Shown here: positions 39,025 through 47,394 of the stretch, one piece after another
Position numbering within the stretch: the stretch's first letter is position 1
Layout: each line of letters starts with the position of its first letter
Assembly (NCBI GenBank): GCA_017983465.1
Contig: JAGOBK010000008.1
Coordinates: 38,178-102,177, forward strand
DNA length: 64,000 nt
Reading direction: 5' to 3'
From: Crocinitomicaceae bacterium
Lineage (GTDB): Bacteria > Bacteroidota > Bacteroidia > Flavobacteriales_D > Crocinitomicaceae
Notes under the pieces: generated by a model
The model's input: only the letters and a program-made list of their open reading frames with translations
Database searches by the model: none
Told to the model about the DNA's origin: nothing
Translations under genes and position numbers: made by a program

Positions 39025-39654
39025 ATGAATTATTACTTTTATTCCAGAACATCAACAGTTCTTCAAAATTCGGCTAGACAAATTGAAACATTCAAAAATC
39101 ATGAAGGTTATGACCCTTCAAAATTGTTTGTTGAACGTATCCAAGGTAACGTGCCCTTTATGGAGCGACCAGAAGCAGTGAAATTATTTGATGAGATAAC
39201 AAATAAATTAGAACCATGCACAGTAGTTGTTGATAGCATTGACCGTCTCGGAAGAAACCTTTTGGACATCCTACATACAATTGAATTATTTACCAAAAAC
39301 AAAATCAACTTAAAATCCATCAAAGAAGGTTTTAATACACTTTTGGACAATGGTGATGTAAATCCAATGGCACAGCTGGTTATTTCTTGTATGGGTAGTA
39401 TAGCCGAGATGAATCGGAATCAAATTAAGCAAAGAGCAATGGAAGGTATTAAGGTTGCACAGGCTTTAGGCAAATTTAAAGGCAGAAAAATTGGTGCGGT
39501 TCAATCTGATGAAAAATTGTTACAACGTCACCAGACAATTGTAAAGAAGCTACAAAAAGGTATGCCTATGAGAGATATTACTCAAATTACAGGTTCATCC
39601 AGTGCGACAATTTGTAAGGTGAAAAATGTAATGATTAACCGAAATATGATTTAG
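39025..39654 (+). CDS. Small serine recombinase (resolvase/invertase type)
   Basis: A 209-residue member of the resolvase/invertase family. The nucleophile is Ser10 in YSRTS; the DSIDRLGRN motif and a C-terminal helix-turn-helix (MRDITQITGSSSATICKV) complete the layout. Such enzymes resolve dimers or invert short segments. It is preceded by an A/G-rich stretch and by a 233-base gap holding a 14-base palindrome (38818-38831) that could be part of its site. It is distinct from the large integrase and heads a short row with two small unknown genes. Confidence 0.9.
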   Translation: MNYYFYSRTSTVLQNSARQIETFKNHEGYDPSKLFVERIQGNVPFMERPEAVKLFDEITNKLEPCTVVVDSIDRLGRNLLDILHTIELFTKNKINLKSIKEGFNTLLDNGDVNPMAQLVISCMGSIAEMNRNQIKQRAMEGIKVAQALGKFKGRKIGAVQSDEKLLQRHQTIVKKLQKGMPMRDITQITGSSSATICKVKNVMINRNMI

Positions 39655-39655
39655 T

Positions 39656-39958
39656 ATGCATTTCATCCAACTGAATAAAATCTACATGGAGCTCGCAAGA
39701 AGGTATAAGTGCCACCGTTTTGAAGTTTTCAGCAACATGAATAGAACAGGAACATCACCAGTTGAAACGATGATAGAATTTTGGTTGCCACATGACACAA
39801 CGGTTGACCAGAAGAAACTAGGTGCAATACTTGAAAAGTATATCAGCAACGTGAAGTTTTTCCATTTTGTTGTGGAAGGTGATTCAATCTTCTTAATAAT
39901 CAATTACCACAAGAAAAAGAATATGCTGGGCATCGATTTCGAATACAGTTTAAATTGA
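39656..39958 (+). CDS. Unknown 100-residue protein after the small recombinase
   Basis: The ATG lies one base after the resolvase stop, so the gene is probably co-translated with it. The protein is soluble, with no recognised motif. The strands FEVFSNMNRTGTSPVETMIEF and FHFVVEGDSIFLIIN suggest a small alpha/beta fold. No function can be given. Confidence 0.5.
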   Translation: MHFIQLNKIYMELARRYKCHRFEVFSNMNRTGTSPVETMIEFWLPHDTTVDQKKLGAILEKYISNVKFFHFVVEGDSIFLIINYHKKKNMLGIDFEYSLN

Positions 39959-39963
39959 TTATT

Positions 39964-40125
39964 ATGAAGAAGACTAGAATTACAATAACGCATCAGTTAG
40001 AAAAAACCAATCATTTGTTTTTGGTACAAGACCCAAATCGATTAACCAAAATCGAAAAGGAACGAATTATGGCAAAGATGAATGTAGAAATGTTACTGGT
40101 AAATGGTAGGCTTTATAAAAAATGA
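39964..40125 (+). CDS. Unknown 53-residue protein
   Basis: A 53-codon frame five bases after the previous stop, with ATG at 39964 and TGA at 40123-40125. The product is basic (pattern TRITITHQLEKTNHLF) with no recognised domain. The tight spacing within the recombinase row supports it as a gene. Translation is not otherwise evidenced. Confidence 0.4.
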   Translation: MKKTRITITHQLEKTNHLFLVQDPNRLTKIEKERIMAKMNVEMLLVNGRLYKK

Positions 40126-40212
40126 GTAATAGTCTGAGATATTACTGGGAAATTATATTTTATTTTCATTTATTAGCAATGTTCAAATTATTTATGGGTA
40201 TATCTACTAATT

Positions 40213-40851
40213 ATGAAAATTTCAAAACCAAACGAATTTACAGATAAAGAAATAATAAATATTATAATTACACTTCATTCAGACCATTTAATGTTTGTTC
40301 AAAACTGGGGTGAATTTATTTATGGCAAAGAATTAAACTTACCACCCGAATTAAAAAATAGAATTTTTTGCATTTGGTTTACTGGATTAATAGATATTAT
40401 TGTTGAAAAGGAAGACAAACTAGAAAGATTAAAGAATGAATGTAATCATAGAAACCTTATTAATTGTTTGGGATTATTGACTGATTTTGAACATTTAATT
40501 GATGTTATAACAACAAACATTTCAAAAATTAATAGTGATTCACAATTGTTAATTAGCCATCAAAGAAATACACTTGTTCATGGGAGAGTTTTTTCTATTC
40601 ATAATAAAAAAGTTAATTTGAAATATTATGATGTAAAAAATACAAAAACACAAAAGTACGGTGGAAGCAATCACGATTTCTGGAAAATAAATAGAAAAAT
40701 GATAACTGGGAGTATTGATGAATTCCTTAACCCGTTGAGAGAATTATTTTTCAGTAAGGAGTCGGATTATTATAAGCTTTTAATAAGAATATCAGATTCA
40801 TCTTTTTTTAATCAGCTTACGAATATTGCATATCTAGATTTAAAGAAATAG
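40213..40851 (+). CDS. HEPN-like protein of unknown function
   Basis: A 212-residue soluble, largely helical protein. It contains SHQRNTLVHGRV, which matches the R-x4-H signature of HEPN ribonuclease domains, within a helix context that fits the fold. No partner nucleotidyltransferase (MNT) is adjacent. It lies between the recombinase row and the replacement TIGR02757 gene, and converges on the latter. A defence or toxin role is a guess from motif and place. Codon use is as AT-rich as the rest of the element. Confidence 0.55.
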   Translation: MKISKPNEFTDKEIINIIITLHSDHLMFVQNWGEFIYGKELNLPPELKNRIFCIWFTGLIDIIVEKEDKLERLKNECNHRNLINCLGLLTDFEHLIDVITTNISKINSDSQLLISHQRNTLVHGRVFSIHNKKVNLKYYDVKNTKTQKYGGSNHDFWKINRKMITGSIDEFLNPLRELFFSKESDYYKLLIRISDSSFFNQLTNIAYLDLKK

Positions 40852-40866
40852 TTCACCAATACAATT

Positions 40867-41634
40867 TTAAAACCCTTCAAATATCCCTAAACCAAATAGG
40901 GCGAAATCGTATTTTACAGGGTCGTTTGGGTCTAATTCTCTTAACGAATTATCGAGTTCTTCTAATGCTTTCAAATCATTATTTTTTCTATTGAGTAATC
41001 CTAATTTACGGGCTACATTACCAGAATGCACATCTAACGGACATGAAAGTTTTGCTGGACTAATATCCCAAATACCAAAATCTACACCTTTGTTATCTTT
41101 GCGACATAACCACCTAAGATTCATGTTAATTCTCTTCGCAACACTACCTTTCATTGGGTCTGCGACATGCTTTCTTGTTCTTTGTGGATGTTCAATTTCA
41201 AAGAAAATTTTATTTAACTCATGAATAGCTGGCTGTAATGAATTCTCAGTTTGGTACTTGATGAAAATAGATTCTAATCCACCATGAATTGAATATACAT
41301 GTTTTAGAGCTTTAATAAAATACTTCAAATCTTCACTGTTGAATGTACGATGGACAAAATTTTCAAGTCGTTCAAGTTGATGCTCTTGGTGCGACATTAC
41401 AAAGTCGTATGGTGAGTCACCTAATAAATCCATCATTCGGTGACCATTTTTGGTAATCATTTTTCGATTTCCCCAAGCAATTGACGAAGCTAAAAAACTT
41501 GCTATTTCAATATCCTCCTTGATTGAGTAGCGGTGTGGCACACTGATTGGGTCTGGTTCAATGAAGTTAAAGGTGTTAAATTCATTAACCTTATCGTCTA
41601 AAAACTCTTTAAGTTCTGTTTTAGTCAAACCCAT
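40867..41634 (-). CDS. Complete TIGR02757 (DUF2400) protein encoded by the element
   Basis: A full 255-residue TIGR02757 protein, with AWGNRK, FVHRTFNSEDL, KGSVAKRINM, KGVDFGIW, PLDVHSGNVARKLGLL and KYDFALFGLG all present. It is the same family as the gene the element broke but not a recent copy: by hand count the last 85 residues agree at roughly 56 positions with the chromosomal fragment, and the N-terminal part agrees less. It sits 64 bases inside the right border, in the same orientation as the broken gene, and has a promoter-like element upstream. It most likely restores the lost function. The biochemical role of the family is unknown; PLDVH resembles the catalytic Asp region of HhH-GPD glycosylases. 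Confidence 0.92.
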   Translation of the reverse strand: MGLTKTELKEFLDDKVNEFNTFNFIEPDPISVPHRYSIKEDIEIASFLASSIAWGNRKMITKNGHRMMDLLGDSPYDFVMSHQEHQLERLENFVHRTFNSEDLKYFIKALKHVYSIHGGLESIFIKYQTENSLQPAIHELNKIFFEIEHPQRTRKHVADPMKGSVAKRINMNLRWLCRKDNKGVDFGIWDISPAKLSCPLDVHSGNVARKLGLLNRKNNDLKALEELDNSLRELDPNDPVKYDFALFGLGIFEGF

Positions 41635-41665
41635 TTATAGGTAATATTTGATTTTTTATAACAGA

Positions 41666-41673
41666 CAAAGATA
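41666..41673 (-). promoter_or_regulatory. -7 element TATCTTTG upstream of the element's TIGR02757 gene
   Basis: Minus-strand TATCTTTG, an exact TAnnTTTG match, about 31 bases before the ATG at 41634. It lies inside the element, between its border and the gene, so the replacement gene would not depend on the host promoter. A TTG at the -33 distance is not clear. Confidence 0.5.
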
Positions 41674-41698
41674 GTGCTAATTTTAAGAAAAATTTTAA

Positions 41699-41724
41699 CT
41701 ACCCTAATTACCCGTATTTACATG
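41699..41724 (-). other. Right attachment half-site of integrative element (attR arm)
   Basis: On the minus strand the arm begins CATGTAAATACGGGTAATTA and extends to 41699. It mirrors the left arm at 26157-26182 (22 of 26 positions). The CATG at 41721-41724 is the last codon of the broken gene's N-terminal part and the overlap core. Confidence 0.85.
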
Positions 41725-42215
41725 ACCAAGCGTTTCGCTGCGGAACCGGAAGCGGGATTGGAAATGTGTTTGTGCGTTCTGGACAAATGTTCACTCTTGA
41801 AAAATTCCTCACGAAAGTGTGTGATGCGCATTTTCAAGTCGTCTGTGGACTGTTGTTTGGAAAAAGCAGCTTCGAGTCCTTGGTCTTGGTAAAGTCTGTG
41901 CAAACACGCAAAGAATCCGCCGAGGTCTTCGTTGTTGAAGGTTCTGTGTACAAAGTTGCTTGGAATCTCGCCCTTGTAGGACATGATGTAATCATAGGGT
42001 GAATTTCCCATGATGTCGATGATGCGTTCGCCACTTTTGACAATGCTTTTTCGATTTCCCCACGCAATCATGGATACAAGAAAAGCAACAATTTCAATGT
42101 CCTCTTTCTGGGTAAATCGATGGGGGAGTTGAATGGGATCTTCTTCCAAGAAATGTCTTTGCTCGTAGAAGGACGCTTTGAAATCGAGGAATTCTTTTAA
42201 TTCACTTGGACTCAC
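41718..42215 (-). pseudogene. N-terminal fragment of chromosomal TIGR02757 (DUF2400) gene
   Basis: The first 165 codons of the host TIGR02757 gene, from a GTG start at 42215 to ATG at 41721-41723, where the element begins; the next codon, TAA, is supplied by the element. Family motifs MIAWGNRKS, YDYIMSY and FVHRTFNNEDL are present. It begins six bases after the LolD-type gene stop, so the two were an operon. The fragment lacks the conserved KGVDFGIW and PLDVH region and is presumably inactive. The rest of the gene is at 25899-26159. Confidence 0.93.
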
Positions 42216-42220
42216 AACGC

Positions 42221-42871
42221 TTAGATGAAATTTCCATCACGCATCACGAGGGAACGATCCGCCATTTGAGCGAATGATTCGTTGTGTGTGACAATCACAA
42301 AGGTTTGCTTGAATTCTTCGCGTAATTGGAAAAACAGTTCATGCAATTCTTGTGCGTTTTTAGTGTCCAAGTTTCCGGATGGTTCATCTGCGAAGATCAC
42401 CGCAGGTTGATTCATCAAGGAACGACAAACCGCAACGCGTTGTTGCTCACCACCGGATAATTCCGACGGTTTGTGCGTAGTACGGTGTCCGATGTTCAAT
42501 TTCTGAAACAAGTGCTGTGCGCGTTCTTCGGCTTCTTTTTTACTTTTTCCACCTATCAACGCCGGTAACATCGCGTTTTCAAGTGCGGTGAATTCTGGAA
42601 GTAATTGATGAAATTGAAAAATGAATCCAATGGATTTATTACGAAAATCCGCCAATCCTTTGGAGGAAAGTGTAAATGGATTGATGTCATCAATGAGTAA
42701 TTCACCTTGGTCTGGACGATCCAAGGTTCCTAATATTTGAAGTAAGGTTGTTTTTCCAGCGCCGGAAGAACCAACGATGGAAATCACTTCCCCAGAAGCA
42801 ACAGTTAAGTCAACGCCTTTCAAGATCGAAAGATCGCCGTACGCTTTTTGTATTCCTGTTGCCTTTAGCAT
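42221..42871 (-). CDS. lolD: LolD/MacB-type ABC transporter ATPase
   Basis: A 216-residue ATPase of the lipoprotein-releasing or MacB-like family. Walker A is [10 protein letters not shown], the signature is [11 protein letters not shown] and Walker B is [12 protein letters not shown]. It is likely to energise extraction of lipoproteins from the inner membrane with LolC/E-type permeases, but no permease is adjacent, so the substrate is uncertain. It starts at the base after the ribBA stop and lies directly upstream of the broken TIGR02757 gene, a pairing worth noting for the function of that family. Confidence 0.85.
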   Translation of the reverse strand: MLKATGIQKAYGDLSILKGVDLTVASGEVISIVGSSGAGKTTLLQILGTLDRPDQGELLIDDINPFTLSSKGLADFRNKSIGFIFQFHQLLPEFTALENAMLPALIGGKSKKEAEERAQHLFQKLNIGHRTTHKPSELSGGEQQRVAVCRSLMNQPAVIFADEPSGNLDTKNAQELHELFFQLREEFKQTFVIVTHNESFAQMADRSLVMRDGNFI

Positions 42872-44083
42872 TTAGTCTAGTTTTAGGTTGTGACCCATTT
42901 TGTCGCGCTTCGTTTCCAAGTAATGCTGATTGTGGATGTTACTTGCGATTTCCAAGCCAACGTTTTCAACGATTTCTAATCCGTAGCCTATCAATCCGGT
43001 ACGTTTCTTTGGGTTGTTGGACATCAAACGCATTTTAGAAATTCCGATGGAACGGATGATTTGCGCACCAATTCCGTAATCTCTTTCGTCTGCTTTGAAT
43101 CCTAATTTCTCATTTGCTTCGTAAGTGTCTAATCCTTCTTCTTGCAATTTGTACGCTTTCAATTTATTCAAAAGTCCGATACCTCTTCCTTCTTGATTCA
43201 TGTAAACAATCGCGCCTTTTCCTTCTTTTTCAATCACTTCCATCGCTTTGTGTAACTGCGGTCCACAGTCGCATCGACATGATCCAAAAATATCACCGGT
43301 TAAACAAGAGGAATGCACACGAACCAAAACTGGTTCATCTTTGTCCCATGTTCCTTTTGTCAATACCAAATGATCTTGGTCATTGCTCGTGTCTTTGAAT
43401 GCGCGCAATTGAAAATCACCGAATTCTGTTGGCATGTGAACGGAAACTTGTTCTTCAATCAAGGACTCATGTTCCACGCGGTATTTGATCAAATCCTCGA
43501 TGGAAACGATTTTTAAATCGAATTTTTTCGCGATTTCAATCAAACTTGGGACACGTGCCATCGTTCCATCTTCATTCAAGATTTCAACGATTACTCCTGC
43601 TTCTTCGAATCCAGCTAAACGGGATAAATCCACGGCTGCTTCAGTGTGTCCTGCACGACGCAAAACGCCTCCCTTGCGTGCTCTCAATGGAAATATGTGC
43701 CCAGGTTTTCCTAATTCTTCCGGTCGGATTGTCGGGTCAATCAATGCTAAAATCGTTTTTGAACGATCACTGGCAGAAATTCCTGTTGTACATCCGTGTC
43801 CAATCAAATCGATACTCACCGTAAACGGAGTTTCGTATGCAGCAGAATTACTTTGCACCATCATTTCTAATCCTAAAGCATCACAACGTTCTTCACTGAT
43901 TGGCGCGCAGATCAAACCGCGTCCGTGTGTCGCCATGAAATTGATGACTTCGGGTGTTGCGTTTCTTGCTGCTGTTAAGAAGTCGCCTTCGTTTTCACGT
44001 CCTTCATCATCCACCACAATGACAACGCGTCCTTGTTGGATTTCTGAAATGGCTTCTTCGATTGTATTTAATTGAAAATTCAT
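42872..44083 (-). CDS. ribBA: Bifunctional 3,4-DHBP synthase / GTP cyclohydrolase II
   Basis: A 403-residue fusion for the two entry reactions of riboflavin synthesis. The N-terminal RibB half (residues about 1-200) makes the four-carbon unit and has [11 protein letters not shown] and [11 protein letters not shown]. The C-terminal RibA half opens the GTP ring and has the zinc Cys cluster in [17 protein letters not shown] and [11 protein letters not shown]. Both active sites look intact. No FMN riboswitch was recognised in the 40 bases upstream. It leads into the LolD-type gene without a gap. Confidence 0.96.
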   Translation of the reverse strand: MNFQLNTIEEAISEIQQGRVVIVVDDEGRENEGDFLTAARNATPEVINFMATHGRGLICAPISEERCDALGLEMMVQSNSAAYETPFTVSIDLIGHGCTTGISASDRSKTILALIDPTIRPEELGKPGHIFPLRARKGGVLRRAGHTEAAVDLSRLAGFEEAGVIVEILNEDGTMARVPSLIEIAKKFDLKIVSIEDLIKYRVEHESLIEEQVSVHMPTEFGDFQLRAFKDTSNDQDHLVLTKGTWDKDEPVLVRVHSSCLTGDIFGSCRCDCGPQLHKAMEVIEKEGKGAIVYMNQEGRGIGLLNKLKAYKLQEEGLDTYEANEKLGFKADERDYGIGAQIIRSIGISKMRLMSNNPKKRTGLIGYGLEIVENVGLEIASNIHNQHYLETKRDKMGHNLKLD

Positions 44084-44123
44084 GTGCTAAAAATAAGGAT
44101 TTTGATTTCTTGATGGTTGGAGA

Positions 44124-45560
44124 TCAAGCAATTCTTTTAAATGTTTCTAAATAATAGTTCCAGAATTTCTGAACAGAAGAAATCTGAACTTTTTCATCCG
44201 GTGAATGTGCTGCACGGATATTTGGTCCGAAAGAAATCATGTCCACACCTGGAAGGTGCTTTCCTAAAATTCCACATTCCAATCCGGCGTGACACGCTTT
44301 TACTTGAACTTTTTCATTGAAAAGTTCGTGGTATAGGTTTTCCATCACATTCAAAATACCCGAATTTGGATTTGGTTTCCATCCTGGATAATCTCCTGTT
44401 TGTTCAACTTTACATCCGGCATTTTCGAAGGCACCACGCATCACCATACACACTTCGCGTTTGGTAGATTCAACGCTGCTTCGTTGCAAGGATTGTGAAA
44501 CAAAACTTCCGTCCTTGATAATGATTCTCGCTAAACTGGAAGACGTTTCTACCAATCCAGCGATGTCTGGACTCATTCTGTAAACGCCATTATGAACGGA
44601 ACAAAGCAAGGAAATGATTTTCGAGAAATCCTGATCGTTCATCGCTTGTTCTGATGTTGAAGTCGCTTGAAGGTCAAATTGACAATTAGGCTCAATGCTT
44701 ACGTATTCTTCTTTTAAGGTTGCTGAAATCTCAGCGAATACGGATTTTACAGCAGAAATGTCGCTGCTTGCAATCACAGCAGTTGCTTCACGTGGAATGG
44801 CATTGCGCAAACTTCCACCATCGAAGGAAATCAATTGGATGTTTGTCACTTGTTTCATTTCCCAAAGGATTCTCGCCATCCATTTGTTCGCATTTCCACG
44901 TCCTTTGTCGATGTCCATTCCGGAATGTCCGCCCAACAATCCGCGAACGGAAAGGGTGAGCGTTTCTCCTTGCACTGGAACTTGTCCGTACGTGTAAGTG
45001 GTATTCGTATCGATTCCTCCGGCGCATCCGATGGATAATTCATCGTCGTCTTCGGTGTCAATGTTTAATAAAATCGATCCACTCAAAAAGCTTGGGTCCA
45101 TTTTGATGGCGCCTGTCATTCCTGTTTCTTCATCCACCGTGAAAAATGCTTCAACCGCTGGATGTGGGATATCTGTTGACGACAAAATCGCCATGATTGC
45201 AGCGACGCCAATTCCGTTGTCGGCACCAAGTGTTGTTCCGTTTGCACGTACCCAATCACCATCGACAATCATTTCGATTCCTTGTTGATCGAAGTCGAAA
45301 GTTGTGTCGGAATTCTTTTGATGAACCATGTCCAAGTGAGCTTGAAGAATGACCGTTGGACGATTTTCCATTCCCGCAGTTGCTGCTTTGTAGATGTACA
45401 CGTTTCCAATGGCATCTTCCACTGTTTTTAAGTTCAATGAGTTTCCAAAATCGATCATGAATTGACGCACGCGTTCTTCTTTTTTCGAAGGACGAGGAAC
45501 GGCATTCAAATCAGCAAAATGGTTCCATAATGCATTTGGTTGTAGGTCTCTTACTGACAT
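44124..45560 (-). CDS. pepD: Aminoacyl-histidine dipeptidase (M20 family)
   Basis: A 478-residue cytosolic metallopeptidase (beta-Ala-His or Xaa-His dipeptidase). Metal-binding segments are LQAHLDMVHQ, LGADNGIGVAA and VDEETGMTGA, and CHAGLECGIL near the C terminus. Length and motifs match PepD of enteric bacteria. No signal peptide is present, which fits a role in peptide use inside the cell. It follows menB by one base on the same strand and leads towards ribBA. Confidence 0.94.
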   Translation of the reverse strand: MSVRDLQPNALWNHFADLNAVPRPSKKEERVRQFMIDFGNSLNLKTVEDAIGNVYIYKAATAGMENRPTVILQAHLDMVHQKNSDTTFDFDQQGIEMIVDGDWVRANGTTLGADNGIGVAAIMAILSSTDIPHPAVEAFFTVDEETGMTGAIKMDPSFLSGSILLNIDTEDDDELSIGCAGGIDTNTTYTYGQVPVQGETLTLSVRGLLGGHSGMDIDKGRGNANKWMARILWEMKQVTNIQLISFDGGSLRNAIPREATAVIASSDISAVKSVFAEISATLKEEYVSIEPNCQFDLQATSTSEQAMNDQDFSKIISLLCSVHNGVYRMSPDIAGLVETSSSLARIIIKDGSFVSQSLQRSSVESTKREVCMVMRGAFENAGCKVEQTGDYPGWKPNPNSGILNVMENLYHELFNEKVQVKACHAGLECGILGKHLPGVDMISFGPNIRAAHSPDEKVQISSVQKFWNYYLETFKRIA

Positions 45561-45561
45561 A

Positions 45562-46383
45562 TCAAGGGAATTTTGGGTATTGTAAAAAATCAGGATCTCT
45601 TTTTTCTAAAAAGGCATGTTTTCCTTCTTGCGCTTCTTCGGTTAAATAATAGAGTAGCGTAGCGTCGCCAGCCAATTCCATTAATCCGTGTTGTCCGTCT
45701 AATTCGGCATTCATCGCACGTTTGATCATGCGGATTGCCAATGGACTTCTTTTCATGATCGTTTTTGACCATTCAACTACGGTATCCTCTAGTTGGTCAA
45801 ATGGAACAACTTTGTTGACCATGCCCATTTTTTCTGCTTCTTCAGCGGTGTATTGATTACAAAGGAACCAGATTTCACGTGCTTTTTTCTGTCCGACGTG
45901 GCGCGCCAAGTACGAAGAACCGAATCCTCCGTCAAAACTTCCCACTTTCGGTCCAGTTTGACCAAAAATCGCATTTTCTGAAGCAATCGTTAAATCGCAC
46001 ACGACGTGAAGTACGTGTCCACCACCAATCGCATACCCATTCACCATGGCAATAACTGGTTTAGGCAGGGAACGAATGGCTTTGTGTAAATCCAAGACAT
46101 TTAAGCGAGGAACACCATTTTCTGAAATGTATCCACCAACACCTTTTACGTTTTGATCTCCACCTGAACAGAATGCTTTGTCGCCTTCTCCAGTGAACAC
46201 AACCACGTTGATGTCCGGACGTTCGCGACAGATGTTCATAGCATCCAACATTTCGAAATTTGTCTCTGGACGAAACGCGTTGTATACACGTGGACGATTA
46301 ATCGTGATTTTACCAATTCCTTCGAAGAACTCGAATTTAATGTCTTCGTATTTTTTAATTGTTTGCCAATTACGCGTAGCCAT
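45562..46383 (-). CDS. menB: 1,4-dihydroxy-2-naphthoyl-CoA synthase
   Basis: A 273-residue crotonase-fold enzyme that closes the second ring of menaquinone. It has [13 protein letters not shown], the oxyanion-hole motif AFCSGGDQ and the conserved C-terminal FLEKRDPDF. Menaquinone is the usual respiratory quinone of this phylum and would accept electrons from the class 2 PyrD of this window. Other men genes are not in the window. TACCTTTG at 46398-46405 is a likely promoter element. Confidence 0.95.
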   Translation of the reverse strand: MATRNWQTIKKYEDIKFEFFEGIGKITINRPRVYNAFRPETNFEMLDAMNICRERPDINVVVFTGEGDKAFCSGGDQNVKGVGGYISENGVPRLNVLDLHKAIRSLPKPVIAMVNGYAIGGGHVLHVVCDLTIASENAIFGQTGPKVGSFDGGFGSSYLARHVGQKKAREIWFLCNQYTAEEAEKMGMVNKVVPFDQLEDTVVEWSKTIMKRSPLAIRMIKRAMNAELDGQHGLMELAGDATLLYYLTEEAQEGKHAFLEKRDPDFLQYPKFP

Positions 46384-46397
46384 AAAAAAAGTTTTTG

Positions 46398-46405
46398 CAA
46401 AGGTA
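46398..46405 (-). promoter_or_regulatory. -7 element TACCTTTG of menB
   Basis: Minus-strand TACCTTTG, an exact TAnnTTTG match, 14 bases upstream of the menB ATG at 46383. No TTG at the expected -33 spacing. Confidence 0.45.
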
Positions 46406-46448
46406 CAACATCCGACGTCAATGGAATGTTTCTTTTTGAAGAAAATAG

Positions 46449-47333
46449 CTATCCAATTCGGACAGAAGTCATGCTTAAACTTCCTGCAAGTAATTGATCG
46501 TTAAACAAAGTCAGTTCGTCTGTTTTTGTTTTGAGTCCCAAGGTATAGAGCAGGGGAATGTAGTGATCTGGTGTTGGAATGGCCAATTGCAAGGATTTTG
46601 GACCTTTTTGGTAATCGATAATCGCTTGGAAATTTCCGTCCAGAAGTTCTTTGTTCAGTATAGAACGCGCTTCGATTGCCCAGTCATAGCCGTAGCCAAC
46701 TTCGTTGATGCGACTGAAATCCACGCGTCCAAGATTGTGAACGATGTTTCCACTACCGATAATCAGTACTCCTTTTTCACGCAAGGCTTGTAGCTGTTTT
46801 GCCAAGTCAAAATGCCATTGCATGGGTTTTCCGTAATCAATGCTCAATTGAATAACCGGAATATCTGCGTCTGGATAAAAATGTTTGAGCACCGACCACG
46901 TTCCATGATCCAATCCCCACGCATCGTCTAAATCGACATGTGTTGGAGCCAGCAATGCTTGCGCTTCTTTCGCTAGTTCTGGACTTCCAGGAGCGGGATA
47001 TTGGACATCAAACAAGGCTTGTGGAAATCCACCGAAATCGTGAATCGTTGGCGGCATGCCCATCGCGGTCACCTTTGTTCCGTTCGTTAACCAATGTGCC
47101 GAAACACATAGAATGGCATTCGGTTTTGGAATCGACTTCGCTGCATTTCGGAATCCTTGTACGAATTGATTTTCTTCAATCGCATTCATCGGACTTCCAT
47201 GTCCAACAAAGAGAACGGGCATTTTTGGTGTATGCGTAAATCCGTTGGACATACGATTTAAATCAGCTAAACTAGTCATGCTAAGTCCAATTGTGGATAA
47301 TCCGATGAGTTTGAGGAAGGTCTTTCTTTCCAT
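46449..47333 (-). CDS. YgiD-type extradiol ring-cleavage dioxygenase
   Basis: A 294-residue member of the class III extradiol (LigB-like, DODA) family. The conserved His ligands are visible in [31 protein letters not shown] and the GNIVHNLG region. An N-terminal segment of about 30 residues ([14 protein letters not shown]) may be an export or anchor signal; it lacks the double Arg of Tat signals. The natural substrate in bacteria is unclear; the enteric relative YgiD opens DOPA. It is a separate unit from menB. Confidence 0.88.
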   Translation of the reverse strand: MERKTFLKLIGLSTIGLSMTSLADLNRMSNGFTHTPKMPVLFVGHGSPMNAIEENQFVQGFRNAAKSIPKPNAILCVSAHWLTNGTKVTAMGMPPTIHDFGGFPQALFDVQYPAPGSPELAKEAQALLAPTHVDLDDAWGLDHGTWSVLKHFYPDADIPVIQLSIDYGKPMQWHFDLAKQLQALREKGVLIIGSGNIVHNLGRVDFSRINEVGYGYDWAIEARSILNKELLDGNFQAIIDYQKGPKSLQLAIPTPDHYIPLLYTLGLKTKTDELTLFNDQLLAGSLSMTSVRIG

Positions 47334-47394
47334 TTGACAAATGTACTTTCCAAAGGTTGTTTCTTCCCTTGATTTAGGTTAAGAGTTTGACGAG

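Larger units (their letters stand above)
26161..41720. mobile_element. Integrative element in TIGR02757 carrying RM/AbiH defence and a replacement target gene
   Basis: About 15.6 kb lying between two halves of one chromosomal gene and bounded by inverted 26-base arms around a CATG core. The left end carries a large serine recombinase; the right end carries an intact, diverged TIGR02757 gene. Cargo in between is a polymerase-like protein, an XRE regulator, a type I restriction-modification operon with DUF3644 and AbiH, a small serine recombinase, a HEPN-like protein and unknown genes. It is visibly richer in A+T than the flanks. No conjugation or phage structural genes are seen, so it is either a mobilisable island or a plasmid-like element. 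Borders are supported to the base, apart from the four-base core shared by both ends. Confidence 0.93.

Noticed and set aside
26161..41720. CRISPR array, tRNA or conjugation genes in the element
   Set aside because: No regularly spaced repeats, tRNA-like cloverleaf or relaxase/T4SS-like proteins were seen.
44695..45288. Long open frames opposite the pepD gene
   Set aside because: They are antisense shadows of a clearly conserved peptidase with intact metal-binding motifs.
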